Shown here: piece after piece, positions 44,801 to 50,636 of the stretch
Layout: each line of letters starts with the position of its first letter
Numbering within the stretch: position 1 is the stretch's first letter
DNA from: CAZMOK01 sp964644135
Lineage (GTDB): Bacteria; Bacteroidota; Bacteroidia; Bacteroidales; JAGOPY01
Assembly: GCA_964644135.1 (NCBI GenBank)
Contig: CAZXWD010000001.1
Location: forward strand, 1 to 64,000
Length of the DNA stretch: 64,000 nt
Reading direction: 5' to 3'
Made by a program: the position numbers and the translations under genes
Notes under the pieces: generated by a model
Told to the model about the DNA's origin: nothing
Databases searched by the model: none
What the model saw: only the letters and a program-made list of their open reading frames with translations

Positions 44801-47800
44801 TCGTCAGTGGTCTTAAAGAACTTCTCAGCAGCTTTTTCCTGGAAGGCTGTTCTGTACTGATCAGCAAGTTTTTGTATCGGGGTAACATCTGATTTCAGCG
44901 TACCGGATTCTTTCTTAATGGTAACGATGTTCTCAAGCGTTGTCAGTTTACTTGCAATATCCTGCTGGATCGTTGCTATCATACCCCGGGAAAGATTGCG
45001 CTGTTTGGACTCACTCATTGCCTCGAGCTGGTCGTACAGTTTAGTCAAGTACTTTGCAACACGTTCTGCCTGTGCAACTGTTATCCGTGTGTTTTCTGGG
45101 TTGTCTCCCTGAAGATCCATTAACGTGTTCCATACCTTTTCAGGAACATCCCTGTATGGATTAAAAGTTATGCCGTAGTCCTGGGCGTTTTGTTCAATCT
45201 CAAAGTCAATATCATTCTGATCAGTAACAACGGTAGGTTCTATAATGCCGCCTTTTTTGGAGCTTCTGAAATCTGGCTTGCCTTCTTTTTCTACGAGGTT
45301 GATTTTCTTGCCGTCAAAGGTCTCACCAGGGGCAAGGCGTTTTAATGTCTTGTTTATCCTGGCCAGTTTGTTTAAGGCAGAGACAAATCGTTCATCATCC
45401 GGTGGAACATTTGCTTTTGCAAGCGTACCAAGTTCTCTTTGTGTGTTGTACTTATCCTGATGAAGTTGTGCATACTGTTCAATGGCAAGAGGGGCTTCCT
45501 TGTGGTTTTCAATCCCTCTTTCTTTCAATATCCTTCTGTATTCTACCTCGCTTTTTTCCAGCTCGAAGAGATCCTTCTTCAACTCATCGATATCCTCTTG
45601 CGGCTTGCCCTGTTGTGTTTTCTCCCTGATCTTTTGGAGCAGCTCTTCCTTGCCTTTTATAGCATCGTCCAATAAAATGGCTATATTCTCACTATTCATT
45701 TCTTTAGCGTCGTTTATAACCATCTTATGCTTCTGGTTGTTGATATACCGGATCATAGTCGGAGCGTTCTGCTCAAATGCCATCCTTTCTTCCGGACTTA
45801 GTTTGCCCATGTTCTCCCGGTAGGTTTCTGCCATGATCTGGCCAAGCGTATTACCACCTCCCATACCGATACCCATCATAAAGGTCATGGCCGTAAAATG
45901 GAACAACTCGCTTTTATCCAGGAACAAATCGTCGAACTGCTTTTTAAAGTCGTCCCAATGTTCAGTATCCCGGTACATCTGCCAGGTGGTCTGTGCTGTC
46001 TCTTCTGAGGTTTCACCAAAGCCCCTTCCGATAAACCTGCCCCCGATATTGGTCAGCCTGTCTACATATTCTTTCATCCGTCCCTTAAAAGCCATATTGA
46101 TGAACTTAGGGATCATTACCTTCTGGCCGAGCTTTGTAATAAAACCTTCCCCGAAAGCACCGAACATTCCGGAAAGAAAATCTGCTTCATCTTGAATGAC
46201 CCGGTTTCCGCTGTGCAATAGTCCCGCGGTTTGATATTCCAATCCTGAATAGGCTCCTCTTGCCAGTAATCTCTTTCCCGCCTCAGCAGCTCTTCTGACT
46301 TTGTTAGTTCCTTTGTATGTTCTTATAAGACCGGCTTTTCTTAAGTTTGCCAGCGGCTTGACAAATTTACTTGCCAAACCTACCAGCAAGGCACCTTCGG
46401 CCATAGGTTCCAAAATAGCCAGTGTCGGCCCCATCATTTCGCCAAAATCTGCTGCAGAAAAATCTTTGTATTCGGTCCTGGTCTTTAAGGATTTTTTAAC
46501 CGTGGGCTCTATCAGCTTATCGATCCCTATTTCCTGCATAGTAGTCATCGCTGTGTTGGAAAGTTGCTTTTGGGTAGACAAAGAAGAATAAGTCATTGGA
46601 TACAGGCTTTGTGTTGCTTGCCTGTATGCCATATCACCTGTTTTCTTTATATTATCCCATGCACGGCTAAACCATCCGTCTTTTACAGATCTTTCTTCGT
46701 CTTCCAGGTATTCTACCGGTAACCGGTTCATCATTACCAGGGGAGCAATCGCCCGCATTTGATGGTGAAGACCTTCTTCTCCGTACAGTCTTTCGTAAGG
46801 CCCGTTGGCATGAGATCCGTATTTGTCTTTCATAGACTCTACCCAGGCGCCCAGATGAGTTTTGGCATTGTGGGTGAGGTTTACTTTGTCTTCATATTCT
46901 GTTGCCAGAACCTGTAAGACCATGTTCAGAGCATCCCTGGCTTTTGTGCCTTTGGGTACAACATCCATCAGGTTAAAGTCGGTTTCGTTTATAGCTCGTT
47001 CTGCACGAAGCTGCTCGTACTTTTTAGGATCCCCGTCTGCTTTGAAAAGATCCATAGACATGGCCTCGACAAACCTCAGCTCATCTTTCAAGTACTTCTT
47101 TTCTTTTTCATCGTCAGTGGCCTCCAGGGCTATTTGCAATTCTTTATGCCGCTCTTGCACTTTCTGCCTTCTCTGATCGAGCAGGCCATAGATTTTTGAT
47201 CTGATATCTGAGATTTCGCCTTGTTTTCTAACAAGCTGTTCCTGATCGACTGTCGCTCCTTCTCCTTCAGGATTCTTGATCTTGTTGAGTTCAGCAAGTT
47301 TTTGACCTAATTGTTCTTTTAGATCAAATTCCATATTATCTTCTTCGCTCATGAATTCCCGGGCCAGCCAGTCGCTTCTTTGATTGAGCATTTCGCGGGA
47401 GGCCTCTACCGGCTTTGAAGTAAATTGCTGACCGGCTTTTTCTTCCATTTTCTTGGTGTAGTCGAAAAAGTTCAGTGGGCCGGTCTCAAGTTTTTCTATA
47501 AGTATTTTGCGTCTCTCTCTTAGTTTTTCATATTCAATAGAACGGTTCCTGTTTGGTTCAGATGATAATCCGGCAGGTCCCATTAAATGTGCTTTAGAGT
47601 CTGTCTGTTGATCAAACTCGTAGATTTTCTTTTCAAGGTCTGCTATTTCAGTTCTAATGCCAGCACGTTCTTCATCAGCCTTTATTTCCGCTTCGCTACG
47701 CTGGTATGTCTGGTACTTTCCCCACTTTGTGTTGATCCTTTTACGAACCATGTCCATAAATGGCTTCATAGTAGGATCATCAGCGTACTTCTCGGTCAAG

Positions 47801-48516
47801 TTTACAAATTCAGTTGCCTTGTGGCTCTTTGCAAGTATGTTATTGTCGTTGTCGCGAATGTAAGTTGCCTGGTTGTATTCAATAGCTTCCGGAACGATTT
47901 CTCCGCTTATGGTATCCATCATTCCATCTTTTGTCCTGACAAACCTGTTTGGATGATCATTGTACTTGTACTGGCTCGGAAAGTGATCCCCGGGCTCTAA
48001 AGGTTCTTCTCCGAATTCCTGGTAATATCCCCTGTAGTCGTATTGATGTTCCGGATGGTCTGGATTTGGATGCAGGCCCATTTTTTTGGACATGTCGTGA
48101 TACCACTTCAGGAACGAATCTTCATCGACATTGTCCTTTTTTAACGTACCGTAAGTTCCAAAATCGGCAGTGTCGCTTTTCTTTTCTAACCAGCTTTTGT
48201 ATTCCTGAAAATCATCAGGAAGCTCTTTCGATGTGGTTTCTGGTTGTGGATCATTTTCGGTAGGGACGGGTTGTTTTGGCTGTCCTTTTTTTTTGCCAAG
48301 GATTTCCCGTTCGATTTTTTCATCGTCCCAGCCGGACTTTAATAAATCCTCATAGCTATGATACTTGTTATTGACATTGTAAAATCGCGGAAGCTCTGTA
48401 AGTTCATCTTCAGTCCAGCCTCCGTTGAGCATTTGCTGCTTGGTATAGATCTTATTGTCGACCGGATTTTTGTAGCGTACTTTTTCTGTATCCGGTGAGG
48501 TCATTGTCATTGTCAT
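32818..48516 (-). CDS. giant virion RNA polymerase / polyvalent protein, 5232 aa
   Basis: One uninterrupted frame of 15.7 kb. Regions in order: N-terminal W(T/D)(E/D)DE repeats (~13-75); hydrophobic Gly/Ala-rich part (~640-890); coiled coil (~900-1370); two pieces like ADP-ribosyltransferases (YVVFEPDQIHILGS ~1537, VYHGSTDKIEKFD ~1615); helical linker (~1780-1880); RNA polymerase core (~1885-3200) with SFKSGTKLAE (Lys2533/Lys2537) and the metal loop GSDFDGDKRF (Asp2810, 2812, 2814); SLOG-like domain with GGQSGVDEAG (3573); ASCH-like SGRKTATSR (~3650); zincin HEHAH (3834-3838); PD-(D/E)XK nuclease, Asp4097 and DFK 4111-4113; C-terminal membrane-like helices (~4775-5142). Crass-like phages package such polymerases to transcribe early genes. 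Domain calls outside the polymerase are by motif only. Confidence 0.85.
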   Translation of the reverse strand: MTMTMTSPDTEKVRYKNPVDNKIYTKQQMLNGGWTEDELTELPRFYNVNNKYHSYEDLLKSGWDDEKIEREILGKKKGQPKQPVPTENDPQPETTSKELPDDFQEYKSWLEKKSDTADFGTYGTLKKDNVDEDSFLKWYHDMSKKMGLHPNPDHPEHQYDYRGYYQEFGEEPLEPGDHFPSQYKYNDHPNRFVRTKDGMMDTISGEIVPEAIEYNQATYIRDNDNNILAKSHKATEFVNLTEKYADDPTMKPFMDMVRKRINTKWGKYQTYQRSEAEIKADEERAGIRTEIADLEKKIYEFDQQTDSKAHLMGPAGLSSEPNRNRSIEYEKLRERRKILIEKLETGPLNFFDYTKKMEEKAGQQFTSKPVEASREMLNQRSDWLAREFMSEEDNMEFDLKEQLGQKLAELNKIKNPEGEGATVDQEQLVRKQGEISDIRSKIYGLLDQRRQKVQERHKELQIALEATDDEKEKKYLKDELRFVEAMSMDLFKADGDPKKYEQLRAERAINETDFNLMDVVPKGTKARDALNMVLQVLATEYEDKVNLTHNAKTHLGAWVESMKDKYGSHANGPYERLYGEEGLHHQMRAIAPLVMMNRLPVEYLEDEERSVKDGWFSRAWDNIKKTGDMAYRQATQSLYPMTYSSLSTQKQLSNTAMTTMQEIGIDKLIEPTVKKSLKTRTEYKDFSAADFGEMMGPTLAILEPMAEGALLVGLASKFVKPLANLRKAGLIRTYKGTNKVRRAAEAGKRLLARGAYSGLEYQTAGLLHSGNRVIQDEADFLSGMFGAFGEGFITKLGQKVMIPKFINMAFKGRMKEYVDRLTNIGGRFIGRGFGETSEETAQTTWQMYRDTEHWDDFKKQFDDLFLDKSELFHFTAMTFMMGIGMGGGNTLGQIMAETYRENMGKLSPEERMAFEQNAPTMIRYINNQKHKMVINDAKEMNSENIAILLDDAIKGKEELLQKIREKTQQGKPQEDIDELKKDLFELEKSEVEYRRILKERGIENHKEAPLAIEQYAQLHQDKYNTQRELGTLAKANVPPDDERFVSALNKLARINKTLKRLAPGETFDGKKINLVEKEGKPDFRSSKKGGIIEPTVVTDQNDIDFEIEQNAQDYGITFNPYRDVPEKVWNTLMDLQGDNPENTRITVAQAERVAKYLTKLYDQLEAMSESKQRNLSRGMIATIQQDIASKLTTLENIVTIKKESGTLKSDVTPIQKLADQYRTAFQEKAAEKFFKTTDEQTKAEADKKGAEEAEREAQAKEMRKKRLEKHRIRRDKKIEHLTKEVNDEIASTSAQLNTLQEQLDEALESGFTTDSDWINMYKSRIKTLKTKLDELHKQKQTILKSGKKEGEVTDESAKKKIKKEKLVKELDEKGYELVEIENEPTFHSNRRSRGGKSGASPRQVQQGDILDLNYTPRNKMTPDQKRLRQTTTGRPYKHLLQASINGVDVGGIPYQSKADNKITELLKKGYEVKLVVTRAPDQKNPYSFDFEIIVKKKAKPSKGKLKNRISTLIDRAVKLGNDAVIIKDTKDPIDTDVYVVFEPDQIHILGSAEDLEKFSKWGERSKNKGFEKTKVKEGVDDLFNENPELVKIGTKQEYSAYLDDVFPESKDKSIVYHGSTDKIEKFDKSKRGALTGASSAKKGFFFASNRKNSDLYGNAGVIDEGTEEINAIDQVRKYAENRLKKKKEDPFLEELFEEDSEPDFENIKELLGIEFKTLRENYQTDQSYYQALAKEAESLMERIEGSKALRVYSVVLNIKDPYIPDKRKQKSQLKKNKTDEIVEDKLTDEEKIKQKKERLKDLGSQIADELAKRTGGKKDLARTPEENMKLRTLIVDFAKELVELGYLKAKDLFNAIIDALESMGIDDARDLVEEYHDDILRTADVTGEKIGFEFEYDSEFYTTADQKVRALRAIFKDFIHHLESKGMKEPERLIMNMSKSEEFKAALKNPETLAAFLPKLEKKYPDLAKALADESIISFDQIISMQAFYGNMHLMEVVGLHRNANNTYSIQSYNSGARVDDFIETTKRTLRSFTYKGIKDPNKALAAAYKDYMSRSVEITEKRKRKEVSSEQAYEEMYQEQNELYAEFFELITGIESKFWLQYMENPETEKKYTAREIYRPNIFTAIRSKNGFLHSDMPTEQNVKNAIAYFTREPGKKIIDGKEVRISSNIGKLVNILKDESNISLNFSNIEGNREASFEQSSNLIRSMQGIEELRHGKPYKNNRIIQLHMKLPSNPITGRHEIGLSRVTGIFDAKTSNSIESRDMVESDIIMTLFRLFRSSDSNNVAKAETYQQYMGQFGDKKQFYIIQVPKYSNGAKTYKAIYDASPHQKNMATPEEIEAEIEMVNSLIIEGISKEDQDLIDPDKRRAEIKNFLYNFAINKYESDMIAFGRPEQYDNGFVDMVKRAGSTNSPGYSPNTHVEGGVGKKQKHAILNDPVINGEEIFDGIQFMTRSFADKLAVSIGSIFTRTNHYDQLNHTKALYSLVDPSGTRALTKTNVLVIDDLAKQFPDSIYGKIYQLMKSNKLDTLSFKSGTKLAEGPVNKVFDGENLVSENIESFDRFNDNFFIQQDLRHPTRPNTLKQAKQSIGNMINLPNADRIGQLWDENHQQAMDEFIEMFDKFDHKKKRRLLLNEINKDQLPELWEYVRKGGDLSNPYYATMLQKIFASIAERKVLERQVNRVSLQEVPVGDIGLRPMRKSSNGKNVHMPEILANIDGARIEQGFKTKKEAIEYATQFPDMIDPDTGKLMEWEIEKRGSKYYVPGELVIVTRVPADDYHSHNVARLKGNIPGAGNIIITDQNSQLIAGSDFDGDKRFVETLHKNREGETVTGTESPQAKVNLSMRLVHQDYRRPELFDMLNAPINLKAYDETVKNIREKNKKEGRESGRQNLLSDNLAAHRKNNVGRRVIGIMAKLQTTFDFVKKHKLKFKARFENITIPLLSTGKDFQKKQIVLNGFVRDRFGVVKNHIGNLLNMALDNGKDPKIEDMGLNEITANMFTTSLMTNTELDRSTDPKAIDKAVRNHIDNLSALFTSYTGRRYIQMERKKKKAGESFSDKVMWEELRKDKNIDHEILDTIRRLKYLSRDIQRVMDFIDVSREVPNTPEEYNKAEVAYELVRLNGLDAIDTSSLRNPDMTWSVHVRNAARSMEIARKYVLRRNLLMTEGIRSILNEIRLAYETILGRRLYDDQNATLNRAMTNVLLLKAIDIEDLGFKTLRKELWELVEKEGESNAFLGMIQKVMYSNTINHKLQILEQYARNDIPQQKLQLIHRDFDKLPKEMKDKFVLYLAYVYGPSFSTWNGNFTKLVSPSYMVELGERMYDFWLKADLDQISAYDRQDIHDAILRTHPEFDINGEWPVTFTHPRYRVNFYKRIAKVIAAKMKDAKNLSQLRQLFADSPLAKKAIDYFKSRADKVNKKVSDVIKEFADDNVQMARERGERRHGILFTKSKQTGYPSRTKRNAQADLTIAIAINYESGGEIATKKFVTDNGKRYHKVPWNELHTPSEMKRLVNETIDLINKYKPEEINIAGNGLDTFAKNGIEQSDVDEIVHEFLEKVLKNPKLTYRPRLVRSGGQSGVDEAGVKAAVKIGYDAEIHAPADWLYKDKHGQTPKMTDARKERFMERFNPHGPDETRLAKPLAMQPHNIEKIKSGRKTATSRTQQLESGLYKLPDGTLIEVGPGGYYSGIDKLKDPNDWAKQEGFADLEDLKENASFDHTKNFAKGTRKKGLFIYKIRLYEDPAQHQDSDEVKYMNKGDAIGEMLASEDPDVQSFIAGQFRKHYPSVVVFNNRAAFIRYVKKTFGHLEYFDANKIGAAFGNAVYIDPDNAVQSTYYHEHAHIYWHALPEDHPTKKKLIEMFGTEEEAVIAIGRMGTDYAAEIMAADTTWKQIKQAVAEFWQEVKRYFRQDTKEDIAMDMAKAIWNNKDGIISEDSKMKMVQFQKNQGEEVDFDKDSHSYTHPDGKTPIKSVSALIKSMQAQGFNKRRAAESVVFKEQSIRTVNNLPRMSSKEIRERIQEVMAMWDHQRDVGTMLHETIQAIREGKAIPSNATDYISEEVIETLADKINEYIDEKINPEGLEEIFEEKVASVDDYLAGHIDYQRIHPDGSRDIYDFKTSVDKVHDADGELTDKYAKAQDGARMKKPFADTEDSKRVQHGMQVNFYRYMQEKNGHKINKMGIIPINFEMNEDGKVTNVTFEEVVPVKEVPKRTAKMVEIHKKRHLETLQSFHRDERALKTLSNRALEIQRKALVWINEQLPEGETLDTISNETGFSILSPASSIRQQLRAKGLTDEEIAQADIHTLLHLRSDESDSVARDELGIPKRKLTTLDSIKTIKPDMSEAQQEKFKKDRETYAEIIAEIGSLDNLMNLSSNRLIYYWERIKDMEPKLAGPLQTYFHEYMSIRTIVKQVRQENKKGNNDYKLATIAMFMLGKNLDLDEARALEEGIEFGGDLGGFVKNFGFINDRLISIQHATMQYYATVIRDQRSKVDEEHINIKKMMNLFFGQPSDVLFGKFKYRGAKADYGFKIRWGIITTEQGDTKYIRKNATAEMNPTERLFIRYIYDFYAKYDDKHRAIMDNPNKAARVQPLIKAPQVFAGKRSSIKQYGLRALTLTPWHKGLRKLLAPSKYDGVEIQVKTADGEKTYRYYELKEQFDIHNGDITVLRDYYNTAKKLYKKQDPVSKGRVRNIGVVGNQRIGKVLLESENRREVMEQHLFSKTRKWHMEKVIPLHEFFQKRFSLDNPLETPFQNTLKFISQYGDKQIYGYTEPGMALWLGNTIRFLMSALALRSLAWNWKAQAVNLGIGILQNKVNLTDLEFARGFARVIFNPWKTRQLLRYHNILDVTHEHSLDSAKKLKQGFTSAALALVSAVEFVNHGVAYAGQFSQEEWSRYDWKGELKPGKPAIELSRRRTYQDNVREIHGDYGVANQILLGYKPGGAALMEFRNWMPAFIANYFAKGYIDRNGHFRRGIYPAAAVGFNVLMYNMMPKSVKEKIHKKYKFAGPDTSQEEIYSKFNKMSVEELMKSSRYLYRQAEGSNIKYSDLDPGDKRAFRKLLNHTIQVASAMAYMIAAMMDDDDDDEKTALQKSRDFLLDIVRQRLLGDVLYFATPDNLLFLIRYPMPILGYITDVLTFTEAFIPWVMYEYTPDWAWDTLEDMGTEPDDIKEWLDKKAFYQSKTVKGNEPGDAKWVNRLIKILPAGSGASQMKTWFQWDLDIKKSDYKRKRRTGGSSDWK

Positions 48517-48528
48517 AACTGAAAAGAT

Positions 48529-50016
48529 TTAATTTTTTTTCTTGGGGGCCGCATTGCCTGATCCGATTTCTGGCTGCTCTGTATTAGTCGGCTCTTCTTC
48601 TTCTTCGACGTAATTATAGTTCAACTCGTTATAATTACCCGCACTTTCCTTGTCCATTTTCATCGGTACCATTACATCGAAACTGTATAGGTAGAACACG
48701 TTTCCATCCTTATCGGTTAATTCCTGCATTTCCAGGTTTAAGGATTGATTTCCGACCGGTGTAGAAGGAGCATGAGGCAAAGGATCTCCAGGGGGATTTA
48801 CGGGGCTAATGCCTTTTCTTTTCAATATGTCTTCGTAATAGCTCTCGTGCGTGGTCAATCTTATTTTTGCAAGTTTTTTTCCGCCTACAGTGATAAATTC
48901 AACATCGTTCATTGATCCATTCTGCACAAATATTGACTGGTTTGACTGTGCGGTTATCCTCTGCAACTCTCCTTTGCCATCGATGAAATACATATCGCCC
49001 CCGGTATAATAGTCAACAGGTACCTGATCCCTGCTGCCTGATTTGTGAGGTATCACGGCTGTGGCATCCTGGATATAGCCTTCCTGTTTCGAATAAATTT
49101 GCTTGTAGAACGGCGTATCTTCAAATTTAACTTCCGTTTCTTGGGTGTTGTTTCTAATTTTCGCCTGTTGGATCCGCTGATGTGCCTGTTGCGCCTCCAT
49201 AATATTGGAATACGTTTTATATTCCTCTTCCAGCCATTTTATGGGGTCGTCACTGTAGAGTTTTTGTCTTGTCTTTTCATCAGGAACAGCCTCAAGAAAT
49301 TCCTTGTCTAATGCCTTTTTTTCTTTTTGGTAATGTTGGGCAACAAAGCCTCTAAGATCTCCTATTAATTTTGCTGAATAATATCCTCCTCCGGGAGTGC
49401 TAATATGAGCCCCCTGTGCTATTCGTTGACCTTGTGCGTCCATCTCACCAAGGAAGTTATGCAGGTTAAAAGGCTTTTGTCCTTGATATTCAAAAGCAGC
49501 ATCAGCACCTCTGCCTCCGGATATGATTTCCTGGTATTCGGCCCTGTGCTTGTTGTATTCGGACCTGGAAATAGAGCCTTCTTGCCAGTCTTTTTCAAGG
49601 TCTGCCAAACTCGCGGCAGTTGTCTTATACAGGTTAATTGAAGGGTGAGAGCTGAATTCTAACTTGATCTGATCCAGACGATTTAGCTTGTCAGGATCAT
49701 TTATGAAATCCTGGTCATGAGTGAGATTACCGACTTCTGTGAGATATTTTTCTAAGTCTTTATCAAGTGCTTCTTGATATACCGGAGTAAGGTTGTCGTG
49801 ACGGGCCTGTATGGATAGCAACTGATCTGTTATACGATTTGCATATTGCCTGGCATCGTGTTGTTTACGATATTCCCATTGTTCCTGCCTGAATTCATCC
49901 TGCTTTTCTTGCTGCTCCATCATGTATTTCTGACGGGCAGCATCCATCATAGTGCGTCGGCCAGTGGAATAGTCATGAACATAGTTTAGTCCGGTTCCGA
50001 AATTTGTGTACGCCAT
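48529..50016 (-). CDS. internal virion (cargo-like) protein, 495 aa
   Basis: Starts MAYTNFGTGLNYVHDYSTGR and has a Gln/Arg-rich helical N-terminal half (YMMEQQEKQDEFRQEQWEYR) followed by a beta-rich C-terminal half (GGDMYFIDGKGELQRI, then LYSFDVMVPMKMDK) and an acidic Lys-ended tail. Soluble, no signal peptide. In crAss-like phages one or two internal or cargo proteins lie between the muzzle and the polymerase genes and are ejected with it. Position and helical composition support that, sequence alone does not prove it. Confidence 0.55.
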   Translation of the reverse strand: MAYTNFGTGLNYVHDYSTGRRTMMDAARQKYMMEQQEKQDEFRQEQWEYRKQHDARQYANRITDQLLSIQARHDNLTPVYQEALDKDLEKYLTEVGNLTHDQDFINDPDKLNRLDQIKLEFSSHPSINLYKTTAASLADLEKDWQEGSISRSEYNKHRAEYQEIISGGRGADAAFEYQGQKPFNLHNFLGEMDAQGQRIAQGAHISTPGGGYYSAKLIGDLRGFVAQHYQKEKKALDKEFLEAVPDEKTRQKLYSDDPIKWLEEEYKTYSNIMEAQQAHQRIQQAKIRNNTQETEVKFEDTPFYKQIYSKQEGYIQDATAVIPHKSGSRDQVPVDYYTGGDMYFIDGKGELQRITAQSNQSIFVQNGSMNDVEFITVGGKKLAKIRLTTHESYYEDILKRKGISPVNPPGDPLPHAPSTPVGNQSLNLEMQELTDKDGNVFYLYSFDVMVPMKMDKESAGNYNELNYNYVEEEEEPTNTEQPEIGSGNAAPKKKN

Positions 50017-50038
50017 TTTTTTTCAAGTGTTGTTAATC

Positions 50039-50635
50039 CTATTGACCATAAATACTTGCAGCAAGTTTTTTTGTGTCTGCCATTCCTCCTGCTCCTATGA
50101 TATTTGAAACACCTGCTCCCATAACGCTGCCGGCTATCTCTCGTTTACGATCCAGTGTTTGTTGTTTTATACTTGCAAGTCTTGTATTTTGCTGATCTAC
50201 GGCAAGTCCGTAATTAGCCACACTCAATCCAGAATTAATAGCGTTGCGTTCTATCTCTCTCAGTATCCCTTCTATTTCTACCTCGCTTTTCATCCTTTCC
50301 TTACCTGCTTGTGTTGAGCCTGCCATAGAAGCTGCAAAACGTGCTGAAGGGCTGCGAAAAACCTCACTGGCAATCTGATTTGTATCGATCCTTCTTTCTT
50401 CGATGTCTCTCTGGATAAGATTCTTTTTCGACTGGATATTTTTTTTCATGTCTTTGGCATTTTTTACCACATCTGCCATAAGGGTAGAAGAACGGTCTTT
50501 TGCGTTCCGCGTCTTCATGATCGGATCTTCTTCCTTGTTGAGTTTGATGAGCTGGGCCAATCCGTATCCGGTCTGTACAGCTCCTAATGATCCTCCTAAA
50601 ATTGCTTCCCATGGTGTTTTTGGCATATCACTCAT
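50039..50635 (-). CDS. cargo/ejection-like protein, ~198 aa
   Basis: I take the start at MSDMPKTPWEAILGG (50635), one base after the stop of the muzzle-like gene, rather than the upstream in-frame ATG at 50665 that lies inside it. Hydrophobic, Gly/Ala-rich helices at both ends (AILGGSLGAVQTGYGLAQLI, AGSVMGAGVSNIIGAGGM) flank a long charged coiled coil. This amphipathic build is typical of phage ejection/internal proteins that cross the envelope. Position matches the first cargo protein of crAss-like tail modules. Confidence 0.55.
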   Translation of the reverse strand: MSDMPKTPWEAILGGSLGAVQTGYGLAQLIKLNKEEDPIMKTRNAKDRSSTLMADVVKNAKDMKKNIQSKKNLIQRDIEERRIDTNQIASEVFRSPSARFAASMAGSTQAGKERMKSEVEIEGILREIERNAINSGLSVANYGLAVDQQNTRLASIKQQTLDRKREIAGSVMGAGVSNIIGAGGMADTKKLAASIYGQ

Positions 50636-50636
50636 A

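Noticed and set aside
33265..48263. Many + strand frames of 60-200 codons inside the giant gene
   Set aside because: All lie antisense to a strongly supported single frame; hydrophobic or Ser/Phe-rich composition is the expected shadow of charged coding sequence.
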